Assembly (NCBI GenBank): GCA_963775185.1
Contig: CAVZIE010000017.1
Coordinates: 107,304 to 171,303 of the forward strand
Source: JAPSGB01 sp963775185
GTDB lineage: Bacteria > Myxococcota_A > Polyangia > Polyangiales > Polyangiaceae
Direction: 5' to 3'
DNA length: 64,000 nt
Shown one piece after another: positions 1-9,166 of the stretch; position 1 is the stretch's first letter; each line of letters starts with the position of its first letter. The notes beneath the pieces are model-generated. The model was not told the origin of the DNA. It was given only the letters and a program-made list of their open reading frames with translations, and made no database searches. The position numbers and the translations under genes are program-made.

Positions 1-377
1 TGCTCGAGCTTGGACACCTCGCGATCCCCGACGACGAGATCCGCCGTGCCGTCGAGGATCGGGCGCACCAGGCGGGCGATCTCGTCGCCGGCGTACTGGT
101 TGTCGGCGTCCGTGTTGACGATGATGTCCGCCCCGAGCCGCAGGCTGGCGTCGACCCCGGCGGTGAACGCGGCGCTGAGGCCGCGATTGACCGGGAACCG
201 CACGATGTGGTGGACGCCGATCTCCGCGGCGTAGGCGCTCGTGCCGTCGTTGCTGCCGTCGTCCACGACGAGCACCTCGATCTCGTCGATGCCGTCGATC
301 TGGCGCGGCAGGTCGGCGAACGTGGCGCCCAGGTTCTCGCGCTCGTTCAGACAGGGGATCTGGATGATCAGCTTCAA
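1..377 (-). CDS. GT2 family glycosyltransferase (partial, C-terminus outside window)
   Basis: The minus strand encodes the N-terminal part of a family 2 glycosyltransferase, cut by the window edge. It shows the fold's opening strand IIQIPCLNERENL, the nucleotide-binding VLVVDDGSNDGT segment and a metal-binding DAD-type motif in VNTDADNQY. Such enzymes move a sugar from a nucleotide donor to a lipid or polymer at the cytoplasmic face. I see no ATG or GTG before the in-frame upstream stop, so I place the start at TTG 377. It lies 24 bp downstream of the GT39-like gene on the same strand, so it is probably the last visible gene of that operon. Confidence 0.8.
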   Translation of the reverse strand, partial: MKLIIQIPCLNERENLGATFADLPRQIDGIDEIEVLVVDDGSNDGTSAYAAEIGVHHIVRFPVNRGLSAAFTAGVDASLRLGADIIVNTDADNQYAGDEIARLVRPILDGTADLVVGDREVSKLE

Positions 378-401
378 CGTCGTTGCCCGCCGGGCATCGT
401 A

Positions 402-2627
402 TCAGTGCGTGGTCAAAAGGAGGATTTTCGGCGATCCGGACACCGGCCGCGGCGCCGCTCCGCCGCGGAACAAGCCGTAGAACGACTCGGTGCCGGGTCG
501 GGGCCGGACCTCCATCTCAGCGGCGTAGATGAAGTCCTTCTTCCACAGCGACGGGTCGATCTCGAAGCGCGCGCCGACGACCCGGGGCTTGTCGTCGGCC
601 GGCACGAGCGACCACCTCATGGGCTTGTCCACGTACGACAGCACGCCGAACACGAGCCCGGGGTGCTCTGCGCGTCCGGCCGAGAACAGGATCCACAAAC
701 GCCGCGCGGTCTTGTCCCGCAGCACGCCGAGCAGGCGCGTGCCGTCGTTGAAGGTCCGCGCCGGCCCGCGGTCGAGGCGGCCGACCAGCTCCTTCTCGCG
801 CGCCGCGGCTTGCGCGGCGTCGTCCTTCGCGACCGCGACGTTGTGCAGGATGCGCAGGTCGTCGAGGGCGTCGGTCTTCCCTCCGGTCGGGAAGGCCGGC
901 GACTGATCCAGGTGGTAGCGGAGCTCCCATGTCCGGAGCGGGCTTTGCACCACCTGGTAGTCGGGGTCGTTGCCGTAGCGCAGATACCACGACCACAGGC
1001 TCGGCTTCTTCGCGTCGAGCGCGTAGGCGTCGAGCGGCGCCTGCGGCTCTATCGTGTCGACGAACCAGATCGGACCGACGGCCTGCACGTGGAACGTCTT
1101 GGCCAGGCTCTGCTGCTCCCGGCCGGCGAGCATGCGTGCGTCGGCGATATAGTAGCGATCCGGCGTCCGCCCCGGCGCGGCCGGCGCGCGCGTCACCATG
1201 CGGATCGGACGTCGCAGCGTCCACTCCTGCGACCAGTCGTACGCCATGTCGTAGTCGAGAAGCACGCGCGTCTCCGGCGCGAGGCGGTCGCGGATCCACG
1301 CGAGCGCGGCGTGCTTGTCCAGGTCCTGGTAGACGACGCGCCCGCCCTCGTCGAAGCGGTCGCCGGTGTCGCGGCCGTAGGCGAAGATCGTGACCGCGTC
1401 CCGCGCCATCGCCAGCGGAACCAGCGCGAAGGTACCGAGCGCGACGAACGCGGGCCAGCGCGCCGGGGTCCGCTTGGAGATGCGCGTGACCAGCCAGCGC
1501 GCGCCGCTCTCCACGCTGGCGCCGATCACGCCGAGCCCGAGCGCGAAGATCGGCGAGAAGGGCAGCGGCCAGTAGATATGAACGTCCGCGCCCTCCTTGA
1601 AGAAGACGTACTCGAACGTGGCGGCGACGAGGATCGCCAGCGGAAAGATCTCCGCCATGTTCCGCTTGACCACCAGCCGGATCGCCATCACCACGGCGCC
1701 GATCTTGCCCACCAGGATCGCCAGCGGCGTGAACATCAGCGCGATCCAATACGCGCGCGCTTCCAACACGATGGACAGCGACACGCTGTTGCCGCTCGAG
1801 CGCCGCTGGCCCTGCTCGAACAGGTCCGCGAGCGCGTGGTAGCGATGGAACAGCGCGAGGTAGAAGATCACGGTCCCGACGGAGATGCTCGCCCCGAGCG
1901 CCCACCATTGGCCGAAGCGCCGCGTGTCCACGCGCCCGAACCAGCCGAGCGGCGTCATCAACCCGGTGATCAACAGGACGCCCAGCACGACGCCGGCGAA
2001 CACCAGGGCCTCCCAGTCCGTGTTCACCGTGAACAGCAGGCCGAACAGGCTCACCACCATCCAGCGCGGCTGCCACGTCTGCGCGAAGCGCGCGTAGCCC
2101 CAGGCGGTGAGCATCATGCCGAAGGTGAGCGGCACCTCGAAGCCGTTGAAGATCGAGAAGCTGAGCGTGATCGGCAGCACCGAATAGGCGAGGGCGGCGA
2201 GCGCGCCGGCGACCGGGCCCCAGAGCGCGCGCCCGGTCAGGTAGCAGAGCCACACCGTCGCGATGCTCTCGATCACGGGCGCGAGGCGGTACACGAAATC
2301 GTGATAACGCCCGAAGATCTCCGCGAGCACGGTGTTGATCCAGAAGATCTCCCACGGGTGGTGCGCGTAGTAGAGCGAGCTCGGCGGCGGTCCGAAGGTG
2401 TACTGCCGCACCGGAGCCAGGATCCCCCAGCGCAGCATGTTGTCCGCCATGATGCCGCGCGCGGCCGTGGCCGCGACGTGGCCCGCCCCGAACGGTCCCG
2501 CGATTTGCCAGCAAACAGCCAAGGCAAACCACACGACGGCCACGGTCGCGACGATGCGCGCGACGCGCTCGACCCGGCGATCCGCGGGAGGCAGTCCGTT
2601 CAATCCAATACCCCTAGAGATCGCCAC
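402..2627 (-). CDS. GT39/ArnT-like multi-pass membrane glycosyltransferase
   Basis: 741-residue protein with about ten hydrophobic segments in the first ~420 residues and a long soluble C-terminal part. This is the layout of GT-C transferases (PMT/ArnT family), which use polyprenyl-phosphate sugars at the outer face of the inner membrane. Conserved family features include the first-loop stretch around residues 85-100 (YYAHHPWEIFW) and a GRALWGPVAG turn. It overlaps the upstream Dpm1-like gene by 14 bp, so the two are likely co-translated: Dpm1 would make the lipid-linked sugar that this enzyme uses. The acceptor is unknown. The gene at 3471-5678 is a clear paralogue, sharing the ERxARIVTxVAxVW N-terminus and the C-terminal domain. 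Confidence 0.8.
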   Translation of the reverse strand: MAISRGIGLNGLPPADRRVERVARIVATVAVVWFALAVCWQIAGPFGAGHVAATAARGIMADNMLRWGILAPVRQYTFGPPPSSLYYAHHPWEIFWINTVLAEIFGRYHDFVYRLAPVIESIATVWLCYLTGRALWGPVAGALAALAYSVLPITLSFSIFNGFEVPLTFGMMLTAWGYARFAQTWQPRWMVVSLFGLLFTVNTDWEALVFAGVVLGVLLITGLMTPLGWFGRVDTRRFGQWWALGASISVGTVIFYLALFHRYHALADLFEQGQRRSSGNSVSLSIVLEARAYWIALMFTPLAILVGKIGAVVMAIRLVVKRNMAEIFPLAILVAATFEYVFFKEGADVHIYWPLPFSPIFALGLGVIGASVESGARWLVTRISKRTPARWPAFVALGTFALVPLAMARDAVTIFAYGRDTGDRFDEGGRVVYQDLDKHAALAWIRDRLAPETRVLLDYDMAYDWSQEWTLRRPIRMVTRAPAAPGRTPDRYYIADARMLAGREQQSLAKTFHVQAVGPIWFVDTIEPQAPLDAYALDAKKPSLWSWYLRYGNDPDYQVVQSPLRTWELRYHLDQSPAFPTGGKTDALDDLRILHNVAVAKDDAAQAAAREKELVGRLDRGPARTFNDGTRLLGVLRDKTARRLWILFSAGRAEHPGLVFGVLSYVDKPMRWSLVPADDKPRVVGARFEIDPSLWKKDFIYAAEMEVRPRPGTESFYGLFRGGAAPRPVSGSPKILLLTTH

Positions 2628-3369
2628 GCAGCGCGGACAGTCGAAGCTTCCAGACCATGCCGATGGCTTCGACGAAGATACGCCGGCTCATCTTGCTGTC
2701 GCCCGCGCGCCGATCGACGAACACGATCGGCACCTCCGCCACGGTCAGACCGCGGCGGATCGCGCGATACGTCGTCTCGATCTGGAACGAGTAACCCTCG
2801 GACCGCACGCCCGGAAGATCGATCACCTCCAGCGCGTGGCGGGTGAAGCCCTTGTAGCCCGTCGTCAGGTCGTGCACGTCGACGCCGAGGATCACGCGCG
2901 AGTACAGCGAGCCGCCCTTGCTTAGCACCGTGCGGCCCAGGCCCCAGCCCTCGACGCCGCCGCCCTGCACGTTCCGCGACCCGACCGCGACGTCGGCGCC
3001 GCCCTCGAGCGCCGCGAGGAACGCCGGCAGGTATACCGGGTCGTGGGACAGATCCGCGTCCATCTCGAAGAAGTACTTGTAGTCCGCGGCCAGGCCCTGC
3101 TTGAACGCCTGCACGTAGGCTGTCCCGAGCCCGAGCTTCCCGGGTCGGTGCATCACGCGGATGCGTGGGTCCGCCGCGGCCAGCTGGTCGGCGAGCTCGC
3201 CCGTACCGTCCGGCGAGCCGTCGTCGACAATCAGCATGTCGGCTCCCGGCGCGACCCTCAGCGTGGCTTCCACGAACGCGGCGAGGTTGTCCCGCTCGTT
3301 GTACGTCGGCGTGACGATCAGCGCCCCCGCGCCGAGCCGCGTACCCGCGCTGTCCGAGTCGTTTTCCAT
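2614..3369 (-). CDS. Polyprenol monophosphomannose synthase-like GT2 (Dpm1 family)
   Basis: 251-residue cytoplasmic GT2 enzyme, a usual length for soluble bacterial Dpm1/Ppm1-type synthases. It should transfer mannose (or a related sugar) from GDP-sugar to polyprenyl phosphate. Seen directly: VTPTYNERDN near the N-terminus, LIVDDGSPDGTGE, the catalytic metal motif MDADLSHDP, and the late GYSFQIE segment typical of this family. There is no C-terminal membrane domain. It is the first gene of a minus-strand operon with two glycosyltransferases and is divergent from another GT39-like gene. Together they form a lipid-linked sugar pathway whose end product (protein or polysaccharide) the sequence does not reveal. 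Confidence 0.88.
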   Translation of the reverse strand: MENDSDSAGTRLGAGALIVTPTYNERDNLAAFVEATLRVAPGADMLIVDDGSPDGTGELADQLAAADPRIRVMHRPGKLGLGTAYVQAFKQGLAADYKYFFEMDADLSHDPVYLPAFLAALEGGADVAVGSRNVQGGGVEGWGLGRTVLSKGGSLYSRVILGVDVHDLTTGYKGFTRHALEVIDLPGVRSEGYSFQIETTYRAIRRGLTVAEVPIVFVDRRAGDSKMSRRIFVEAIGMVWKLRLSALRGDL

Positions 3370-3470
3370 GCCGGCAGCGGCTCGTATAGCGCCGATCCAG
3401 GGCGGTGAACAGCCGAGCGCATCGGCGTGTTCGACGCGGCGCGGGCCTGTCTGATAGCCTGCCGCCGCAC

Positions 3471-5678
3471 ATGGTCGGACAGGCGGGTGCTCGTGGTTTC
3501 CCCGCGGCCGAGCCGCGTGTCGAGCGCGCCGCGCGCATCGTCACCGCGGTCGCCACCGTGTGGGTCGCCGTGGTCGCCTTTCGTGGCATCGCGGCACCCA
3601 TGAATGCCGGTGTCACGGGGCTCGCGGGCAGCGTGGGCGTCGCGGCGGAGAACGTCTGGCGCTGGCACGTCCTGATGCCGGTCACGCACTACAGCACGGT
3701 CGCGCCGTTGCCGGCGGCCTACGCCTGGCAGCGTCCCGTAGGCGGGTTCTGGATGACCGCGCTGTTCGTGAAGCTGCTTGGGCACACCGCGCTCGCGTGC
3801 CGGCTGGGCCCGGCGCTGGCGAGCGTCGCGATCACGCCGCTGCTCTACGCTCTCGGGCGCTCGATCTGGGGTCCGGTGCCCGGCGCGCTCTCGGCGGCGA
3901 CGTTCGCGGTGTTGCCGGTGGTGGCGGCGTTCGCGAACGCGGATCCGGCGGCGGCTCCCGCGGTGGCCGGCGTGCTCGCGTGCTCCTGGGGCTACGCGCG
4001 GATGAACCAGACCTGGCAGCTGCGCTGGCTCGCGGTGGGCCTGATCGGCCTGTGCGTCGCCGTGATGTCGGACTGGTCCGCCTACGCGTTCGCCGCGTCG
4101 TTGCTCGTGTTCGCCCTGCTCCGGCGCACGACGCCGCTCCGACGCTATCTGCCGCCGGTGGACGCGCGGCGCTACGCCCAGTGGTGGGCGCTCGCCAGCG
4201 GGCTCGCGGTGCTCGCGTTCATGCTGCAAGCCTACGAGGTCGAGAAGGCGCGCGTGCTCGCGCGCTTTCTCGCGGGCTCGCTCGAGCGCATGATGGGCGA
4301 TCACGCTGTGAGCGACGCACTCCTGCTCCGCCGCGGCTACTGGCAGCAGATTTCCCTGACACCGCTCGCGATCGGTCTGGGCTCGCTGGCGCTGCCGATC
4401 GTTCTGGTCCGGGTGTTGTTGGTCCGGCGCGAGCTCGAGATTTGCGTGCTCGCGACCCTCGCCATGGCCGTCGCGGACTACGCCTGGGTGTCGCCGGACG
4501 ACGGGCTGCGGACGCTCTGGCCGTTCTACTTCGCGCCGTACATCGCGCTCTCGGTCGGCGTCCTTGCCGCTAGCGTCGACGACGGCGCGCGCTTCATCGC
4601 GGGGGCGCGAGCGCGCGCGTCCGTCTCACGGTTGATCCCGCTCGCGATCCTGGTCGTGTTCGCGCTCGTGCCGATCCTCGTGGCCGTGCAGGGGCGAGCC
4701 GCGGGCGGCGCGTCGCGCCGTCTCGCGTTGCGCGTGAAGGGCCACGATCTGCTGGTCGATCCGGAGCCCGAACGCGGCGCGATGCTGCGCTGGTTGAGCA
4801 CGCGTCTCGACGGGCCGGCGCGCGTCGCGCTGTCGTCCGGGCTCGGGCGTCACGCCTCCGATTCGTTCAACCTGCGCGCGCCGATCGTCGGCGGCAAGAA
4901 GGCCAAGCCGGACTACAGCGTGCTGGACGCGCGCACGGCGGATGTCGCCACGCTCACGAAGATCGCCGGCGCGAAGTCCGTGCAGGTCGTCGGACCGTAC
5001 TGGATCGAGGATCGCGTGGCCGCCGCGGCGCCGATCGAAGCCTACGTCTTCGAGGTCCGCGACCCCGGCAAGCTGGAGTCGTTCTTCAGCCTGCCGGACG
5101 AGCTCGCCTTCGCGGTGCAGAAGGACGCCTGGTACACCTGGGAGCTCCGCGACCACTTCGGACAGACGCCGAACCCGGTTCCCGACGGTCCGCTGCTCAC
5201 GCGCGAGCAACGTCGCATCGCCCACAACGTCGCGATCCAGACGGGCAACACCGCCACCGCCGACAAGCTCGAGAACGAGCTGCTCAAGGATCTCGACCGC
5301 TCGGTAGCCACTGCCTACGATCAAGGCGTCGCGCTGCTCGGGCAGATCTACGATCGCGGGATCCCCGGGCGCCTCACCCTGTACTTCAAGGCGCCCGGCC
5401 CGCTGCCGGGCGGTCTCGAGTACCGCGTCCGCGAGGTGATGGAGCGCGCGCCGCGCCTGTCGTTCGTTCCCGTCGACCCGATCGAGCGTCACGTCGACGC
5501 CGGCTTCCCCGTCGATCCCGGCGTGTGGAAGGCCGACTACATCTACGCCATCACGGCGGAGATCCGTCCTCGCCCCGGTCGATTGCGCTACTACGGCTAC
5601 TGGCACGCGCGTTCCGGCGGGCGCCTGCCCATGCCGACCAAGGGGCCGCCGCAGAAGACGCTGCTGGTGCTCGAGTAG
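3471..5678 (+). CDS. GT39-like membrane glycosyltransferase, paralogue
   Basis: About 735 residues when started at ATG 3471; an upstream GTG at 3405 is also in frame. I prefer 3471 because it aligns with the N-terminus of the paralogue at 402-2627. Many hydrophobic helices fill the first ~430 residues, followed by a soluble C-terminal domain with the same motifs as the paralogue (YTWELR-FGQ, RRIAHNVAIQ, PRPGRLRYYGYW). The role is inferred as sugar transfer from a polyprenyl-phosphate donor in the periplasm. It is divergent from the Dpm1-like gene, with about 100 bp between start codons for both promoters. It ends 6 bp from the convergent GT39 gene that follows. Confidence 0.78.
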   Translation: MVGQAGARGFPAAEPRVERAARIVTAVATVWVAVVAFRGIAAPMNAGVTGLAGSVGVAAENVWRWHVLMPVTHYSTVAPLPAAYAWQRPVGGFWMTALFVKLLGHTALACRLGPALASVAITPLLYALGRSIWGPVPGALSAATFAVLPVVAAFANADPAAAPAVAGVLACSWGYARMNQTWQLRWLAVGLIGLCVAVMSDWSAYAFAASLLVFALLRRTTPLRRYLPPVDARRYAQWWALASGLAVLAFMLQAYEVEKARVLARFLAGSLERMMGDHAVSDALLLRRGYWQQISLTPLAIGLGSLALPIVLVRVLLVRRELEICVLATLAMAVADYAWVSPDDGLRTLWPFYFAPYIALSVGVLAASVDDGARFIAGARARASVSRLIPLAILVVFALVPILVAVQGRAAGGASRRLALRVKGHDLLVDPEPERGAMLRWLSTRLDGPARVALSSGLGRHASDSFNLRAPIVGGKKAKPDYSVLDARTADVATLTKIAGAKSVQVVGPYWIEDRVAAAAPIEAYVFEVRDPGKLESFFSLPDELAFAVQKDAWYTWELRDHFGQTPNPVPDGPLLTREQRRIAHNVAIQTGNTATADKLENELLKDLDRSVATAYDQGVALLGQIYDRGIPGRLTLYFKAPGPLPGGLEYRVREVMERAPRLSFVPVDPIERHVDAGFPVDPGVWKADYIYAITAEIRPRPGRLRYYGYWHARSGGRLPMPTKGPPQKTLLVLE

Positions 5679-5684
5679 GCCGCG

Positions 5685-7353
5685 CTAGCGCGGCGCGCTC
5701 TTGCGTTGGTAGAGCGTGAAGTCCTCGATCGTGGAGACTTCCTCGTACTGATCGCCGATCAGCTTTTCCAGCGCCGGGAAGCGCTCGAGGGCGCGCGCGG
5801 AATCGAGGTTGTTCCCGGTCACGAACGAGAACACGTCGTTGTGCTGCACGACGATCATCGCCGGCGGGTGCCGGCCGAGATCGCTCATCAGCGTCTGCTC
5901 GGCGTGCTGGCGTTGCCATTTGACGCGCTGGGGCACGTCGTAGATGAAGCGCGAGGCGGGCTCGCGCCGGGCCAGCCAATAGATCACCGGCTCGAAGCCC
6001 CAGACATACACGCTTTCGCCCGGTCGAGTGCGTTGGTCGAGCTCCATCGCCACGCGTCGATCCGCGTCCAGGTTGTAATCGGCGACGTAGTAGAGCTCCC
6101 GATCCAGCAGCTCCCGCGATCCGTACTGCTGCTCGCCCAGCAGGTATTCCATGCGGATCATGCTGCGATGCCAGAACGAGCCGGGCAGGTCGTTCACCGC
6201 TTCTCGCATCGTCACGGCGACGACCACGAACAGGCCGAACGCGATCGCGCCGCCTGCGCCGCCCGGCAGGCAGCGGCGCCACAGCTTGTACAGCCCCAGG
6301 CCGCCGAGGAACGCCACCAGCGGCAGCGTCGCGGAGTAGTGATACTGGAAGAACTTCCCCTGCATCGCGACGCCGGTGACATGAACCGAGATTACGCCGA
6401 GCACGAGCAGGAAGCCTTCGCGCTCGCGCGTGTGCATCGGGCGGATCGCGATCGCCGCGATCACGCCGAACGCCGCGAGCGCGGAGAAGCGGAAGAACGC
6501 CTCGAGCAGCGCGTAGTAGAACATGCCCGCCGCGTTGCGATCGCCCCAGCCGAGCCGCGTATAGCCCGGCGTGAACTCGACGAACGTCCAGCGCAGCGCG
6601 TCCCAGGCGCCGGCGATCTTGAACCACAACAGGCACAGGCCGACGGTCAGCAGGCTCGATGCTCCAACGATCACGACCGGCCATGCCGCCGCGCGCCAGC
6701 GCGCCGTGCGCACCCACTCGCGGCGCGAGAGATACGCCGCGCACACCAGCGCGCCGCCGCCGAGCGGCGGCTTGAGCAGGAACGCCGCGCCGAACAACAG
6801 CCCCACGCCGAGCCATGCGTAGATCTTGCGTCGTCGCCCGTAGTCGCCGACGGTGAGCACCAGCGCGAAGATCGTCAGATAGCCGCCGAACGCCTCGGGC
6901 TGCCCGGTGTGCCAGAACTCCAGCTGCGCGTGGATCAGCGCGGCGATCGCGCCGCCCACGAGGCCCACACGACGCATCCCGAAGAACGTGTGCGCGAGGC
7001 TGCGCAGCGCGAACACCGACCCGACCAACCCCGCGACCTCCAGCAGCCTCGGCGCCAACATCGTCCGCCCGAGCAGCGCCTGCGCGAGCGCGTACACCAG
7101 GAAGATCCCCGGCGGCTTGAAGTCCCACAGGTCGCGGTACGGCATCTTGCCGTGCACGATCCCGTCCGCGACCATCGCGTAGATGCCCTGATCCCGCCCG
7201 AACGAGAACAGCAGGATCTGCAGAGCACGACAGCCCCACGACCGTCCACGCCACGATCGTGAGCCAGAAATCCGGGTCCGCGACGCGCTGACGTGCCAGC
7301 GCGTCGACGGCTTCCGCTGGTGGCGGGACGGAAGCGCTCGGCATCGCCGCCAC
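5685..7353 (-). CDS. GT39 (PMT_2-like) glycosyltransferase, frameshifted near N-terminus
   Basis: A third multi-pass transferase, better matching the PMT_2 type: it has the first-loop motif FGRDQGIYAMVADGI followed by YRDLWDFKPPGIF, where the acidic residue acts in catalysis in this family. The frame with these motifs stays open to 7511, but its first ~60 residues look non-coding. A better N-terminus (MAAMPSASVPPPAEAV, then a hydrophobic helix) starts at ATG 7353 in another frame, and the two join at about 7221-7231. A one-base change there restores one protein of about 550 residues. This may be a sequencing error or a recent mutation. Neighbours suggest a shared role in envelope glycosylation. 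Confidence 0.7.
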
Positions 7354-7414
7354 GCTACATCACGGTCCGCACTCCGGTCACCGCCTCGCTCGATCCGCCG
7401 CTTTTCCTGCTTGC

Positions 7415-7437
7415 CGGTCCGGCGCGGAAGCACGCGG
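7415..7437 (+). repeat. Dispersed motif copy 1 (CGGTCCGGCGCGG family)
   Basis: Intergenic copy of a 13-bp core found five times in this window. This copy and the one at 43089-43111 match over 23 bp with a single difference. Confidence 0.6.
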
Positions 7438-7511
7438 CGCGTCCACGCTTGACCGGCCCGACGCCCGCTTCTATGCCATGCGCCGGCGTGCGCCGCGAAG
7501 GCGCGCTCCAC

Positions 7512-7585
7512 GCGCCCCTAGCTCAGCTGGATAGAGCATCGGACTTCGAATCCGAGGGTCGCAGGTTCGAATCCTGCGGGGCGCG
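7512..7585 (+). tRNA. tRNA-Arg (anticodon TCG)
   Basis: Full cloverleaf. Acceptor arm GCGCCCC pairs with GGGGCGC (7578-7584) and the discriminator is G. The D arm is GCTC/GAGC. The anticodon stem TCGGA/TCCGA encloses loop CTTCGAA with anticodon TCG. The T arm is GCAGG/CCTGC with loop TTCGAAT. No CCA is encoded. It marks the left border of the accessory region, and the sequence just after it is shared with the HTH repeat blocks. Confidence 0.97.
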
Positions 7586-7612
7586 CCGCTGGATCATATG
7601 CGCTGGAATCTC
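7583..7612. repeat. tRNA-Arg 3' flank shared with HTH-block flanks
   Basis: The 20-mer GCGCCGCTGGATCATATGCG here is identical at 11896-11915 and 16243-16262, at the 5' edge of HTH blocks 2 and 5. A 30-bp version ending in CTGGAATCTC recurs at 19547-19576 with two mismatches (block 7). It overlaps the last three bases of the tRNA gene. Confidence 0.85.
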
Positions 7613-7757
7613 CGGGGCCGACGCCGCGCCCGGGCAGGGCCGGATGGCGTCAACGGCGCGCGGTGTACGCAACGGCGACGGGCGCGTCATGGCCAGATCT
7701 TGCGATTGGCCTACGATTCGATTCAGGCGGTGCGCAATGGAGAGGTATCGTTGAGCC

Positions 7758-8723
7758 GTGACGCGATGGGGCATACTCGGAGCGTTGTTTCTAGCGGGGT
7801 GCGGAACCAACTCCATTCCTGCCGAACCAGACGCCGCGACTGACTGCCACGCGCGCCCGCCCGAGCGAGCTGCCGACGAGATACCTCCCGGCGGTAGCGA
7901 CGTCGTGTACGAGCTAGGTGGACTGGCGTTCGCGAGCCCCCAAGATCATTCGATCATCCAGCCTGGCGAGTGGCGCGAGATTGGCTTCGACGTGGATGGC
8001 CTTGTCACGCACGAGGGGGATGCGCCGTCCTGTACGACCGTCGCCGGAGACACGACGGACGGCACATGCGGCATCGACAATGCGTTCGGGGCGGCATTCC
8101 TTGACCAGCAAGAGTTCGGCATCGACGTGCGGTTCACCTACGGCCAGATCGCGCGGCTGCTACTGCGGGTAAAGGGGCTGGGAGCCGCTCCCGACCAGGG
8201 TCCGCTGAAGGCGACGTTCTATGTCGCGCTCCCCGACCTGGACGAAAAACTCGAAGTGGAAAGCGATTGGGCGAACGGCGATCCCGAGGTGCCAACGCTA
8301 GGCTGGCTGGACGCTTACCTGGTCGATGACACGTTGGTGGTCGAATCCAACGCCTCGATACCAGTCCCCCTTACCTTCGACACGCTGCACTGGGCGGAGC
8401 TCACCGTGCATCGCGCGATGTTCAGCATGACGCTCTCCGCGGATCGCCAGACGGGGCATGGTGTTCTCGGCGGCTATCTCGACGCGCGTGAGCTCGGTGA
8501 CACCATGACGGTCGGCGTGCGCGGCTACTATCCCGGAGACTCGTGCATCACTACCGCCACGCCCGACCGGTGGCAAACGCTCTCGGACATGCGCGCAGAC
8601 GGAGCGGTCGGCGGTGATTGCGACAGCGTCAGCATCGGTGCGCTGTTCGGCGGGCGCGCGACCGCGATCGCGGGCGTCGCGCCGCCGCGGAACTATCCGA
8701 TATGCAACGGCGCGAGCCCGTGA
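7758..8723 (+). CDS. Hypothetical lipoprotein
   Basis: 321-residue predicted lipoprotein. The short signal peptide ends in lipobox LFLAGC with Cys at about residue 15, so it should be lipidated and held at the outer or inner membrane. The mature part is rich in beta-type sequence and has several cysteines (for example CTTVAGDTTDGTCG) but no family I recognise. It starts at GTG 7758. It stands alone between the tRNA-Arg and HTH block 1 and is convergent with the latter (10 bp between stops). Function unknown. Confidence 0.7.
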   Translation: MTRWGILGALFLAGCGTNSIPAEPDAATDCHARPPERAADEIPPGGSDVVYELGGLAFASPQDHSIIQPGEWREIGFDVDGLVTHEGDAPSCTTVAGDTTDGTCGIDNAFGAAFLDQQEFGIDVRFTYGQIARLLLRVKGLGAAPDQGPLKATFYVALPDLDEKLEVESDWANGDPEVPTLGWLDAYLVDDTLVVESNASIPVPLTFDTLHWAELTVHRAMFSMTLSADRQTGHGVLGGYLDARELGDTMTVGVRGYYPGDSCITTATPDRWQTLSDMRADGAVGGDCDSVSIGALFGGRATAIAGVAPPRNYPICNGASP

Positions 8724-8733
8724 CGCTTCCGTC

Positions 8734-9045
8734 CTAGCTGAACGAGATTGCTGGCCAACGCTTCCGCGCCGCACCGACCTGAAGTCCCAAGGGAAGCCTC
8801 GCGATGGCCCGGAGCGCCCGCTCCGTCACGTACCGCTCCGGCGTCCCCGGCGGCAGCCCACGCACCCACGCCTGGATCTCCGGGTGCAGCCTCAGCAGCG
8901 CCAGCACGTTCGTGACCCACATCCCCGACACGCCGGCGCGCCGCGCCAGCTCCGCCCGATTCCGGACCTCGCCTCCGTCCAACATATGCTGCCACTCGTC
9001 CGCGAGCTGCATCAGCTTCACGATCCGCGGTGGCTCGGTCGGCAC
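8734..9045 (-). CDS. HTH-block protein, copy 1
   Basis: First of eight copies of a small DNA-binding-like protein. The core reads PPRIVKLMQLADEWQ, then RNRAELARRAGVSGMWVTNV (a classic helix-turn-helix with recognition helix GMWVTNVLALL), then a conserved RGLPPGTPER tail. A basic stretch upstream (RFRIEPRRRSRP) is also conserved but no start codon is obvious there, so I use the in-frame GTG at 9045. Similarity at DNA level runs from about 8762 to 9124. The layout resembles the C-terminal basic segment plus HTH seen in some serine recombinases; that link is my inference. No toxin or antitoxin follows this copy: the next gene is a convergent lipoprotein. Confidence 0.65.
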   Translation of the reverse strand: MPTEPPRIVKLMQLADEWQHMLDGGEVRNRAELARRAGVSGMWVTNVLALLRLHPEIQAWVRGLPPGTPERYVTERALRAIARLPLGLQVGAARKRWPAISFS

Positions 9046-9166
9046 TGGCTGCGGCCTGCTCCGACGGCGGGGCTCGATTCTAAAGCGGACCCCAAAGTTC
9101 GTACTTGTGTCGGTACTGGGGCGCCAATCTACGACGTGTGTACGAACTTCGAGCGCGTCTGCCCCG

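Noticed and set aside
207..2846. Long plus-strand frame opposite the first GT39 gene
   Set aside because: Arg/His/Val-rich antisense composition typical of high-GC shadows; the minus-strand gene has membrane helices and family motifs.
7523..7816. Minus-strand open frame over the tRNA-Arg
   Set aside because: Its sequence (APQDSNLRP type) is the familiar false translation of a tRNA; only the MIQRR part is informative, as shared flank.
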